From a bacterium (GTDB lineage: Bacteria; Zhuqueibacterota; Zhuqueibacteria; Thermofontimicrobiales; Thermofontimicrobiaceae): 7,806 bases of DNA. Under the pieces are notes generated by a model. It was not told the DNA's origin, ran no database searches, and saw nothing but the letters and a program-made list of their open reading frames with translations. The translations under genes and the position numbers were made by a program. The DNA lies in assembly GCA_025453735.1 (NCBI GenBank), contig JALOPY010000205.1:1-7806 (forward strand). The letters are read 5' to 3'. Of the stretch, positions 1 to 6,446 are shown piece by piece (positions within the stretch are counted from its first letter, which is position 1; each line of letters starts with the position of its first letter).

Positions 1-54
1 ATAATTTTTATTTTTCTATTGATTTTAACCGTTAAATAAACTATTTTATATGCC

Positions 55-1215
55 ATGAAAATCAAATTCTACATAGCGATACCGATAATAACAATCTCGA
101 TATTTTGTTCCATATTGCTGGCACAGAAGATTGATTCAAAACAGAAGAGCAAATTAGAACAAATCAGGAGAGAGATCGAGGACTATCGGCAAAGGCTGTC
201 ACAGGAGCGGCAGAAAGAGTCACAGTTGCTAGACGCGTTAGCAGGTGTTGAAAAAGAAATCGACTTAATGCGTAAATTGATTGGCGAACTTAAAAAAGAA
301 GATCGAAAAAAATCCCAGCTCATCAGCCAGATCAGCAGTGATCTCGATAATAAAACATCAGAGCTGAAACGTTTGCAGGACATTTATGCCAAACGAATAG
401 TTAGCTTCTACAAATATGGACGTACGAAAGATATCGAATTTCTGTTATCATCACAATCGTTCAATAGAAAACTGACCTGGCTGAAGTTTCAAAAATTGAT
501 AGCTGATAATGATCGTCGCAACTACCTGAATATCCTGGGCAAGAAACAAAAAATAGAATCCCAGCGGGATAAATTGAAGCAAGAGATCATTGGTCGGCGC
601 AACATCATTAAAGAAAAATCCGAAGAAGAGAAAAAATTACAATCGGGCAGCGCCGAACGAAACAAACTGCTGGCAGATGTTCAAAACAACAAAGAAATGT
701 ATTTGAAAAAAATACGGGAATTTGAGCTTTCTGCAAAAGAGATTCAGCGATTAATCAGCTCCGCGGAAAATCGGAAAGCTGCTGCCGATAATATCACCAT
801 TCCGCAATCCAGCGATTTTCCCAGTTTACGAGGGAGAATGATCTGGCCTACAGATGGCAAAATCGTTTCACGATTTGGAAAATATCGACATCCAAAATGG
901 AAGACAGTTATTGAAAATATCGGAATCGACATTGACGCTGAATATGGACAGGAAGTTCGCTCGATATCACATGGAATTGTGACTGCCATTACCTGGGTGC
1001 GGGGAATGGGGAATGTTATCATTATCAATCATTTTGGCGGGTATTTCTCTGTGTATTCTCACCTGTCTCAGATAATTGTAACCATTGATGAAGAAGTGAC
1101 GATGGGACAGGTGATTGGAAATGTCGGCGATTCTGGTTCTTTGCAAGGAGCGATGCTGCATTTTCAAATCTGGAAAAATAATGAAGCGTTGAATCCAGAA
1201 GAGTGGTTGAGCTAA
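55..1215 (+). CDS. EnvC-like murein hydrolase activator: signal segment, coiled coil, degenerate M23/LytM domain
   Basis: This 386-residue protein has a hydrophobic N-terminal segment (about residues 4-23, ending LLAQ) that is a signal peptide or membrane anchor. A long charged coiled coil follows (about 28-240), then an M23/LytM domain (about 260-386). This is the EnvC layout; EnvC acts in the periplasm and switches on septal peptidoglycan amidases during cell division. Read against catalytic LytM enzymes, the domain keeps the Asp of the first motif (D292 in GIDI), the His of YSHL (H336) and the last His of the HxH motif (H369 in LHF). The first zinc His is replaced by N288 and the first His of HxH by M367. 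It therefore probably activates other enzymes and does not cut peptidoglycan itself. The ATG at 55 has no clear Shine-Dalgarno, but it places the signal segment correctly. The usual partner ftsX is not in the window. The family call is firm; the specific partner is inferred. Confidence 0.9.
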   Translation: MKIKFYIAIPIITISIFCSILLAQKIDSKQKSKLEQIRREIEDYRQRLSQERQKESQLLDALAGVEKEIDLMRKLIGELKKEDRKKSQLISQISSDLDNKTSELKRLQDIYAKRIVSFYKYGRTKDIEFLLSSQSFNRKLTWLKFQKLIADNDRRNYLNILGKKQKIESQRDKLKQEIIGRRNIIKEKSEEEKKLQSGSAERNKLLADVQNNKEMYLKKIREFELSAKEIQRLISSAENRKAAADNITIPQSSDFPSLRGRMIWPTDGKIVSRFGKYRHPKWKTVIENIGIDIDAEYGQEVRSISHGIVTAITWVRGMGNVIIINHFGGYFSVYSHLSQIIVTIDEEVTMGQVIGNVGDSGSLQGAMLHFQIWKNNEALNPEEWLS

Positions 1216-1261
1216 TAAATTTCCAGACTGAATAAATTAGAAGTATTATTGCAAATAAAAG

Positions 1262-1471
1262 AACATAGCTTCATAAATCGAAGATGCGCCACATTATTGG
1301 AGCATTGATTAATGAAATAATTCTCTTACAAGGAGAAGCTGAGGAAGCTGAGTTTAAACGGAGTTTTTTAATTGACTACTAGTCCCCTCAAAAAAATCTC
1401 CGTGGATCTCTGTTTGCTCTGCTGCTCCTTGTTAGATTTTTATTGAATTTTTACAAAAACATTGAAATTCC
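1262..1471. repeat. Palindromic intergenic repeat, copy 1 (upstream of holB)
   Basis: This non-coding element shares ordered blocks with 6259-6440: AACATAGCTT (1262-1271), AAATCGA (1275-1281), GATTAATGAA (1307-1316), an ACGGAGTT block near 1358-1365, CTCCTTGT (1425-1432) and TTGAAATTCC (1462-1471). Its core is a long imperfect inverted repeat. The left arm is about 1325-1363 (CTTACAAGGAG...CGGAG) and the right arm about 1398-1435 (CTCCG...CTCCTTGTTAG), with a loop of about 34 nt. A T-rich run follows the right arm, so the transcript could fold into a hairpin and might act as a terminator or attenuator after the first gene. Compared with copy 2 it carries about 27 extra bases at 1282-1308. It has no coding potential that I trust. 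It may be a REP- or MITE-like element; no transposase is present. Confidence 0.75.
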
Positions 1472-1490
1472 AGATCAGCAAAGCAAGCTT

Positions 1491-2474
1491 ATGAGTTTTG
1501 AACGAATTATTGGTCAGCAGCGAGTCATCTCAATTCTTACGCGTGCGATAAAAAATCAGCGATTGCCGCATGCATTTTTATTTCATGGACCTGAAGGCGT
1601 CGGCAAAGAAGCGGTCGCGTTTGAGCTGGCAAAAGCGTTATTTTGCCAGGAGGATTTAATTTACTGTGATCACTGCCGGGATTGCACTCGGGTTTCGCAA
1701 TTATCCCATCCGGATATGATTGTTGTTTTTCCCGCGCCAAAACAGCCGAAGAATGAGGAGCTGCAATCGGTCGTACAGAGTATTGTAAAAAATCCTTATT
1801 ATCGAACCATGCCCTGGGCAACTCCGTCGATCCTGATCGATGTGATTCGGAATATTAAAAAAACGGTTTCCATGACGTCCTATGAAAACAAGGGCAGAGT
1901 CATCATCTTTTTAGATGCGCATCGCATGACGACTGAGGCGGCGAATTCACTGCTGAAAATTTTGGAAGAGCCGCTGGGCAAGACAACGCTCATTCTGATT
2001 TCTTCGCAGATGAATTTGTTGTTGCCGACGATCGTCTCCCGATGTCAGCAATTGCGATTCGATCCGCTTCATTGGAAAGATATTGAGACTGCGCTCATTG
2101 AGCGGGAGCAAGTCAGTCCAGAGCAGGCAAAGATTTTTTCTCGGATCAGCTTTGGCAACTACCGAAAAGCTTTGGAATTGTTGGACGAAAATATCAATGA
2201 CAGGCAGGATTTGATGATCGATATTCTGCGAAAGGTGCTGCTGCCGGATCAGGAAATTTTGCTGTTGGTGGAACAACTCGTTGCCCAGGAAGATAAAAAA
2301 TCAATCAAGGATTTGCTTCAATTCATGCTGGTATGGTTTCGTGATGCGCTGGTATTGGATTTGCTTCCTGCAAAAGAGGATTTTATGGAGAAAATTGTCA
2401 ATATTAATCGTTTAGATTTATTGCAGAAATTTATTGCAGAAATTTGTATCTGGTTTAGAGCCAATCGATTATAA
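1491..2474 (+). CDS. holB: DNA polymerase III subunit delta-prime, C-terminally truncated by frameshift
   Basis: Delta-prime is the rigid subunit of the clamp loader that places the sliding clamp on DNA. From the ATG at 1491 the product is 327 residues. It shows the AAA+ fold: GPEGVGKE P-loop (33-40, with Glu where Ser/Thr would bind Mg), a four-Cys zinc module (C52, C59, C62, C65), a Walker-B-like IIFLDAH (about 138-144), the NSLLKILEEP helix (about 152-161) and the SRC sensor motif (183-185). After F314 the frame runs into 13 unrelated residues and a stop at 2472-2474. The normal C-terminal collar sequence is present in another frame (2446-2598). A 13-bp tandem duplication at 2416-2445 explains the shift; removing one copy gives a 364-residue protein. 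A TTG at 1443 would add 16 residues, but these lie partly within the upstream repeat, so I prefer 1491. No clear ribosome binding site is visible. The identity is very secure; whether the truncation is biological or a sequence error is unknown. Confidence 0.93.
   Translation: MSFERIIGQQRVISILTRAIKNQRLPHAFLFHGPEGVGKEAVAFELAKALFCQEDLIYCDHCRDCTRVSQLSHPDMIVVFPAPKQPKNEELQSVVQSIVKNPYYRTMPWATPSILIDVIRNIKKTVSMTSYENKGRVIIFLDAHRMTTEAANSLLKILEEPLGKTTLILISSQMNLLLPTIVSRCQQLRFDPLHWKDIETALIEREQVSPEQAKIFSRISFGNYRKALELLDENINDRQDLMIDILRKVLLPDQEILLLVEQLVAQEDKKSIKDLLQFMLVWFRDALVLDLLPAKEDFMEKIVNINRLDLLQKFIAEICIWFRANRL
2416..2445 (+). repeat. 13-bp tandem duplication inside holB (frameshifting)
   Basis: ATTGCAGAAATTT occurs twice in direct succession (2420-2432 and 2433-2445). 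The period-13 match extends upstream to 2416, giving about 2.3 copies. The extra copy is bounded by the 4-bp direct repeat ATTT, the usual signature of a replication-slippage duplication. Thirteen is not a multiple of three, so it shifts the downstream holB frame. Confidence 0.95.
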
Positions 2475-2598
2475 CCACGTCATTGAGAAGATTGAAAATT
2501 CGATTGACCTGATCGATCGGAACGTTTTTCTAAACCTGATACTGCTTCAATTGCTATTTGATTTAAAGAAACACCTGAGGAGAAAAGTGCATGCATGA
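2446..2598 (+). pseudogene. holB: Out-of-frame C-terminal 50 codons of holB (collar domain)
   Basis: Reading from GTA at 2446 gives an uninterrupted stretch of 50 codons to the TGA at 2596-2598. It includes IEKIENSIDLIDRN followed by a Leu-rich helix, which is the expected ending of delta-prime: the C-terminal helical collar that oligomerises with the other clamp-loader subunits. It has no start codon with a ribosome binding site, so it would not be made by itself. Joined to residue 314 of the upstream frame, after removing one 13-bp unit, it reads smoothly through LLQKF-VSGLEP. The stop overlaps the ricT start by 8 nt, as expected for two translationally coupled genes. Preservation of this frame suggests that the shift is recent or artefactual. 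Confidence 0.88.
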
Positions 2599-3427
2599 TT
2601 ATATAGAAGTTGTTTTTAAGGGTGAACGAAAACAGATTTATGTCAATCCCCAACAGTTTCCATTTAAAATTGGTGATCATGTCATTGTGGAAGCGGATAA
2701 TGGAGAAGACCTCGGAGAAGTGAACCAGCTTGGTGCGCTGCTTTCGATGAAAAAAAGCGACACCCCGTTTAAATCAATCCTGAGAAAAACGAATAAAGAA
2801 GACCAGGAGCGATTGCAGCAAAATCGTGATCTGGAAAAGAAAGCATTTCTTGTTTGCAAAGAGAAAATTGAAAAACATAGTCTGAACATGAAATTGGTGG
2901 ATGTTGAATACCAGTTCGATGCAAAAAAAATTACGTTCTATTTTACCGCGGAGCGCCGGGTCGATTTCCGTGAATTGGTGAAAGACCTGGCGGCGCAATA
3001 TAAAGTTCGCATCGAGCTGCGGCAGATTGGCGTTCGAGATGAAGCGAGGCGATTTGGTGGCTTTGGCATTTGTGGCAGAAAGCTTTGTTGCACTTCATTT
3101 CTGAAAGAATTCGATCCTATCACCACGCAGTGCGCCAAAGAACAAAATTTGCCGTTGAATCCGCAAAAGCTATCCGGCGTTTGTGGTCGGCTGATGTGCT
3201 GTCTCAATTATGAGCGAGATTTTTATCTCGAAGTGCTTGAGAAATTTCCGCCAGTTGAAAGCAAAATAAAAACCCCAAAAGGCGAAGCAATTATTGATCG
3301 GATTGATGTATTTTTGCAAGCAGCAGTTTTAAAATATGCAAATGACGAATACGAAGTTTTAACATTGCAGGAAATTAATGAGCTGTTGCACAAAGACCAG
3401 CAACTTGTTGATTCAGAAAGGAATTGA
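2591..3427 (+). CDS. ricT: RicT/YaaT PSP1-domain protein, Fe-S regulator of RNA processing
   Basis: This 278-residue protein has the PSP1 C-terminal domain of the YaaT/RicT family. The diagnostic part is the Cys cluster: GFGICGRKLCC (C161, C166, C167), C181, then GVCGRLMCC (C198, C203, C204). In Bacillus subtilis RicT works with RicA and RicF in an iron-sulfur complex that acts with RNase Y in mRNA maturation; the role in this organism is inferred from that. RicA and RicF are not in the window. A strong ribosome binding site, GAGGAG at 2577-2582, lies 8 nt before the ATG. The ATG overlaps the stop of the repaired holB frame (ATGCATGA). metG starts 3 nt after this gene ends, so cotranscription is likely. 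The holB-ricT adjacency is conserved with Bacillus. The family call is secure. Confidence 0.93.
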   Translation: MHDYIEVVFKGERKQIYVNPQQFPFKIGDHVIVEADNGEDLGEVNQLGALLSMKKSDTPFKSILRKTNKEDQERLQQNRDLEKKAFLVCKEKIEKHSLNMKLVDVEYQFDAKKITFYFTAERRVDFRELVKDLAAQYKVRIELRQIGVRDEARRFGGFGICGRKLCCTSFLKEFDPITTQCAKEQNLPLNPQKLSGVCGRLMCCLNYERDFYLEVLEKFPPVESKIKTPKGEAIIDRIDVFLQAAVLKYANDEYEVLTLQEINELLHKDQQLVDSERN

Positions 3428-3430
3428 ACG

Positions 3431-5479
3431 TTGAACAAGCAGGAAAAAATATTAGTGACCAGCGCATTGCCGTATGCCAATGGTCCGCTTCACCTGGGTC
3501 ACCTGGCCGGAGCCTATCTGCCCGCGGATATTTATGTCCGATACCAGCGACTGAAAAAGCGAGATGTGATTTTTATCAGCGGATCAGATGAACATGGCGT
3601 GCCGATCACTATTGCAGCGGAGAAGCAAAAAGTATCGCCTCAGGCGATTGTCGATAAATATCATGCTCTGAATAAAGAATCGTTTGAAAAAATTGGAATG
3701 AGTTTTGATAATTATTCACGCACTTCATTGCCGCTGCATCATAAAATTTCACAGGAATTTTTTCTGAAATTGCACTCAAAAGGCTATTTGAGTGAACAGA
3801 CTGTAACCCAGCTTTTTTGTGAACATTGTGACCGTTTCCTGGCTGATCGCTATGTGGAAGGAATCTGTCCCATCTGCCATGCTGCCGAAGCGAGAGGCGA
3901 TCAATGCGATACCTGCGGCAGGTCAATCGATCAGATCCAATTGATCGATCCGATCTGCGTGACCTGCGGCAACAAACCCGTCATCAGAGAAACCAGGCAT
4001 TGGTTCATCAACCTGAAAAATTTGCAGCCGCAAATCAAAGCCTGGCTCGATACAAAAACGCATTGGAAAGAAAATGTCAAAAATTTCTGTGAAGGCTGGT
4101 TCAAAACTGGTCTGGAAGATCGAGCTGTCACCCGCGATCTTCGCTGGGGCGTTCAAGTTCCGCTGCCAGGATATGAAAATAAAGTGCTCTATGTCTGGTT
4201 CGACGCGCCGATCGGCTACATTTCTTCGACAATCGAATGGGCGCAAAACATCGGTCAGCCCGAAAAATGGAAAGAATACTGGGCCGATCGATCCACCCGG
4301 CTGATTCATTTTATCGGCAAAGATAATATGGTATTTCATGCCATCATCTGGCCCCTGTTTCTGATGGGACATGGCGAATATGTGCTGCCGGATAATATTC
4401 CTGCCAACGAATATTTAAATCTCGAGGGGGGAAAATTTTCCAAGAGCCGAGACCATGCGGTCTGGCTGGATAAATACCTTAAAAAATTTCCGCCAGATCC
4501 ATTGCGCTATTGCCTGGCTGCCAACGCGCCCGAGACAAAGGACGCGGATTTTACCTGGAAGGAATTTCAGCAGCGCAATAACAGCGAATTGGCGGACATC
4601 CTCGGCAATTTCGTGAATCGTTCGCTAACCTTTTTGCAGAAAAATTTTGACAATCGCGTGCCTCAACCCGGAGAATTCGACGGTCTCGATAAAGAAATGC
4701 TATCGCGACTGAGGCAAGCTCCTGAAGAAATTGGAAATCTGCTTGAAAATTTTGAAGTCCGAAAAGCGGTTTCCGCATTCATGGATTTGGCTCGCTTTGC
4801 CAACAAATATTTCAATGATCAGCAGCCCTGGATTACGCTCAAGCAGAATCCACAAAAATGCGCGACAACATTCCATGTTTGCATCCAGGTTTTGAAAGGG
4901 CTGGCAGTGCTGATGGAACCGGTGTTGCCATTTTCAGCCAGGGATTTATGGAGCATGTTGAATTTTTCGTCTCCCGTTGCGGACCAATATTGGGAAGAAG
5001 CAGGCAATGCAGATGTGCCAATGGGACATCAACTGAATCAATCTAAAATATTATTTCAAAAAATTGAAGATGACGTCATGGAAGCGGAGATATTGAAGTT
5101 GAAACATGTCACGGACAAAACGAATGAGCAACAAAAGGAACAGATCATGAGCGAAAAAATTTCATACGATCAATTCAAAACTATCGAACTTCGGATTGCC
5201 ACGGTGTTGGAAGCGGAGAAAGTCGAAAAAGCGGATAAGCTGCTCAAAATGAAAATTGATCTGGGGGACGAGCAGCGGATGATCGTGGCTGGGATCGCAC
5301 TCAATTATACGCCCGAGCAAATGGTGGGAAAACAGGTCGTGGTCGTCGCCAATCTGGAGCCTGCCAAAATTCGGGGGATCGAGTCGAATGGTATGTTGCT
5401 GGCAGCGGTCACCGATGATAATAAATTATCAGTCTTAGTGCCGGAAAAAGAGATGCCCAATGGATCAAAAATCAGGTAA
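3431..5479 (+). CDS. metG: Methionyl-tRNA synthetase with C-terminal tRNA-binding domain
   Basis: This 682-residue class I aminoacyl-tRNA synthetase charges tRNA-Met in the cytoplasm. The Rossmann catalytic core carries the HIGH-type motif HLGH (21-24) and the KMSKS-type motif KFSKS (335-339). The connective insert has four CxxC knuckles (130/133, 146/149, 159/162, 176/179), enough for two zinc sites. The helical anticodon-binding domain follows (about 380-530). After a charged linker comes an EMAP/Trbp111-like OB-fold domain (about 578-682) that binds tRNA non-specifically and usually mediates dimerisation. Length matches the long bacterial form, close to E. coli MetG. The start is TTG at 3431, supported by AGAAAGGA at 3415-3422 eight nt upstream and by the standard start of the core (ILVTSALPYANG). 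The 3' end overlaps tatD by 20 nt. An in-frame ATG with its own ribosome binding site at 5147 may allow a second product. Confidence 0.97.
   Translation: MNKQEKILVTSALPYANGPLHLGHLAGAYLPADIYVRYQRLKKRDVIFISGSDEHGVPITIAAEKQKVSPQAIVDKYHALNKESFEKIGMSFDNYSRTSLPLHHKISQEFFLKLHSKGYLSEQTVTQLFCEHCDRFLADRYVEGICPICHAAEARGDQCDTCGRSIDQIQLIDPICVTCGNKPVIRETRHWFINLKNLQPQIKAWLDTKTHWKENVKNFCEGWFKTGLEDRAVTRDLRWGVQVPLPGYENKVLYVWFDAPIGYISSTIEWAQNIGQPEKWKEYWADRSTRLIHFIGKDNMVFHAIIWPLFLMGHGEYVLPDNIPANEYLNLEGGKFSKSRDHAVWLDKYLKKFPPDPLRYCLAANAPETKDADFTWKEFQQRNNSELADILGNFVNRSLTFLQKNFDNRVPQPGEFDGLDKEMLSRLRQAPEEIGNLLENFEVRKAVSAFMDLARFANKYFNDQQPWITLKQNPQKCATTFHVCIQVLKGLAVLMEPVLPFSARDLWSMLNFSSPVADQYWEEAGNADVPMGHQLNQSKILFQKIEDDVMEAEILKLKHVTDKTNEQQKEQIMSEKISYDQFKTIELRIATVLEAEKVEKADKLLKMKIDLGDEQRMIVAGIALNYTPEQMVGKQVVVVANLEPAKIRGIESNGMLLAAVTDDNKLSVLVPEKEMPNGSKIR
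5133..5149 (+). promoter_or_regulatory. Possible internal ribosome binding site and start within metG
   Basis: AAAAGGA (5133-5139) lies 7-8 nt before an in-frame ATG at 5147-5149, which is codon 573 of metG. Initiation here would yield a 110-residue protein equal to the C-terminal tRNA-binding domain alone, similar in content to stand-alone Trbp111/CsaA proteins. The site falls exactly at the linker-domain boundary. This may be chance, since the linker is rich in Lys and Glu codons, or a relic of gene fusion. Use of the site is not shown. Confidence 0.35.
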
Positions 5480-6257
5480 GATCTCGGTTGTCGATACTCA
5501 CGCCCATCTCGATTTTGAAAATTTTAATTCGGATCGAGATGCAGTGATCAAAAATGCCAGACTGGCAAATGTCGCCGCGATCATCAATATTGGCATCAAT
5601 CTCGAAACGATCAAAAAGTCAATAGCGTTGGCAGAATCGCATGATTTCATTTATGCCACGGCGGGCATTCACCCGCACGATGCGAATGAAATGAAATCCG
5701 ATCAGTGGGACGAATTTATCGAGCTGCTCCGGCATCCGAACATAGTCGCGATTGGCGAGATTGGACTGGATTACTACCGGGATTATTCGCCTCATGATGT
5801 ACAAAAAAAAATATTGGAGCGACAACTGGAATTGGCAGTCGAACATGACCTGCCAGTTGTGGTTCATACCCGGAATGCCTGGCAGGATGTTATGCCGATA
5901 TTTACCGAACAATATCGTGGCAAATTGAAGGGTGTATTTCATTGTTTTTCAGGATTGGAAAGCGAGGCGAAGGCAGTGCTCGATGCTGGTTATTTTATCT
6001 CATTCACCGGAGTCGTGACTTTTAAAAATGCAAACGCATTGAACATTGCTGCCCATTATGTCCCATTAGATCGATTATTGCTGGAGACGGATTGTCCCTT
6101 TATGGCACCAGAGCCGTTCCGGGGCAAACGGTGCGAGCCAGCTCATGTGCCTTATATTGCTAAAAAAATTGCTGAAGCCAGGGGGATGGATTTAGCCGAA
6201 CTGGCTAAACAGACCAATCAAAATGTTGAAAAGTTGTTTGGAATAAAAATCATTTAA
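5460..6257 (+). CDS. tatD: TatD family metal-dependent DNase (YabD type)
   Basis: This 265-residue protein is a TIM-barrel amidohydrolase-fold nuclease of the TatD family, whose members are metal-dependent 3'-5' exonucleases linked to DNA repair and RNA quality control. The metal ligands are all visible: THAH (H14, H16), the Glu of AIGEIGLDYY (E100), VVHTR (H136), FHCFSG (H161) and LLLETDCPF (D211). Length matches the family. The ATG at 5460 lies inside the last codons of metG, giving a 20-nt overlap, and a purine-rich GGAAAAAGAG at 5442-5451 precedes it. This points to translational coupling with metG. The same metS-yabD adjacency occurs in Bacillus subtilis. The gene ends two bases before the palindromic repeat starts. 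The exact substrate is unknown for most members. Confidence 0.95.
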   Translation: MDQKSGKISVVDTHAHLDFENFNSDRDAVIKNARLANVAAIINIGINLETIKKSIALAESHDFIYATAGIHPHDANEMKSDQWDEFIELLRHPNIVAIGEIGLDYYRDYSPHDVQKKILERQLELAVEHDLPVVVHTRNAWQDVMPIFTEQYRGKLKGVFHCFSGLESEAKAVLDAGYFISFTGVVTFKNANALNIAAHYVPLDRLLLETDCPFMAPEPFRGKRCEPAHVPYIAKKIAEARGMDLAELAKQTNQNVEKLFGIKII

Positions 6258-6258
6258 C

Positions 6259-6440
6259 AACATAGCTTGGCAAATCGATTAATGAAGTAATTCCTTTACA
6301 ATGAGAAGCGGAGATAGCGGAGTGTGAACGGAGTTGTATAGCCGCCAATAGTCTCTCACAAATAAAATTCTCCATGAATCTCGGTTCACTCCGTTGCTCC
6401 TTGTAAGATTTTTTTATTTTTGCACAAACTTTGAAATTCC
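6259..6440. repeat. Palindromic intergenic repeat, copy 2 (upstream of ksgA)
   Basis: This is the second, same-orientation copy of the element at 1262-1471, filling almost the whole tatD-ksgA gap. Shared blocks are AACATAGCTT (6259-6268), AAATCGA (6272-6278), GATTAATGAA (6277-6286), ACGGAGTT (6328-6335), GCTCCTTGT (6396-6404) and TTGAAATTCC (6431-6440). The core is again an imperfect inverted repeat: left arm about 6295-6333, right arm about 6370-6407, loop about 36 nt. The run ATTTTTTTATTTTT follows the right arm, so a transcript could form a hairpin plus U-tract and might terminate reading from tatD. Copy 2 lacks the 27 bases found at 1282-1308. Minus-strand reading frames here are short and look spurious. 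Confidence 0.75.
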
Positions 6441-6446
6441 GATACA

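Noticed and set aside
19..47. TTGATT and TATTTT with a 17-base spacer upstream of the first gene.
   Set aside because: The region is strongly AT-rich, both boxes are weak, and transcription would begin almost at the ATG. Not enough to call a promoter.
2420..2475. Programmed ribosomal frameshifting to reach the downstream holB frame.
   Set aside because: No slippery heptamer with a following structure is evident, and a 13-bp exact duplication explains the shift more simply; a single frame change would also leave extra residues from the second unit.
3923..4372. A 149-codon minus-strand reading frame inside metG.
   Set aside because: It is antisense to well-conserved metG sequence and has no recognisable domain or ribosome binding site.
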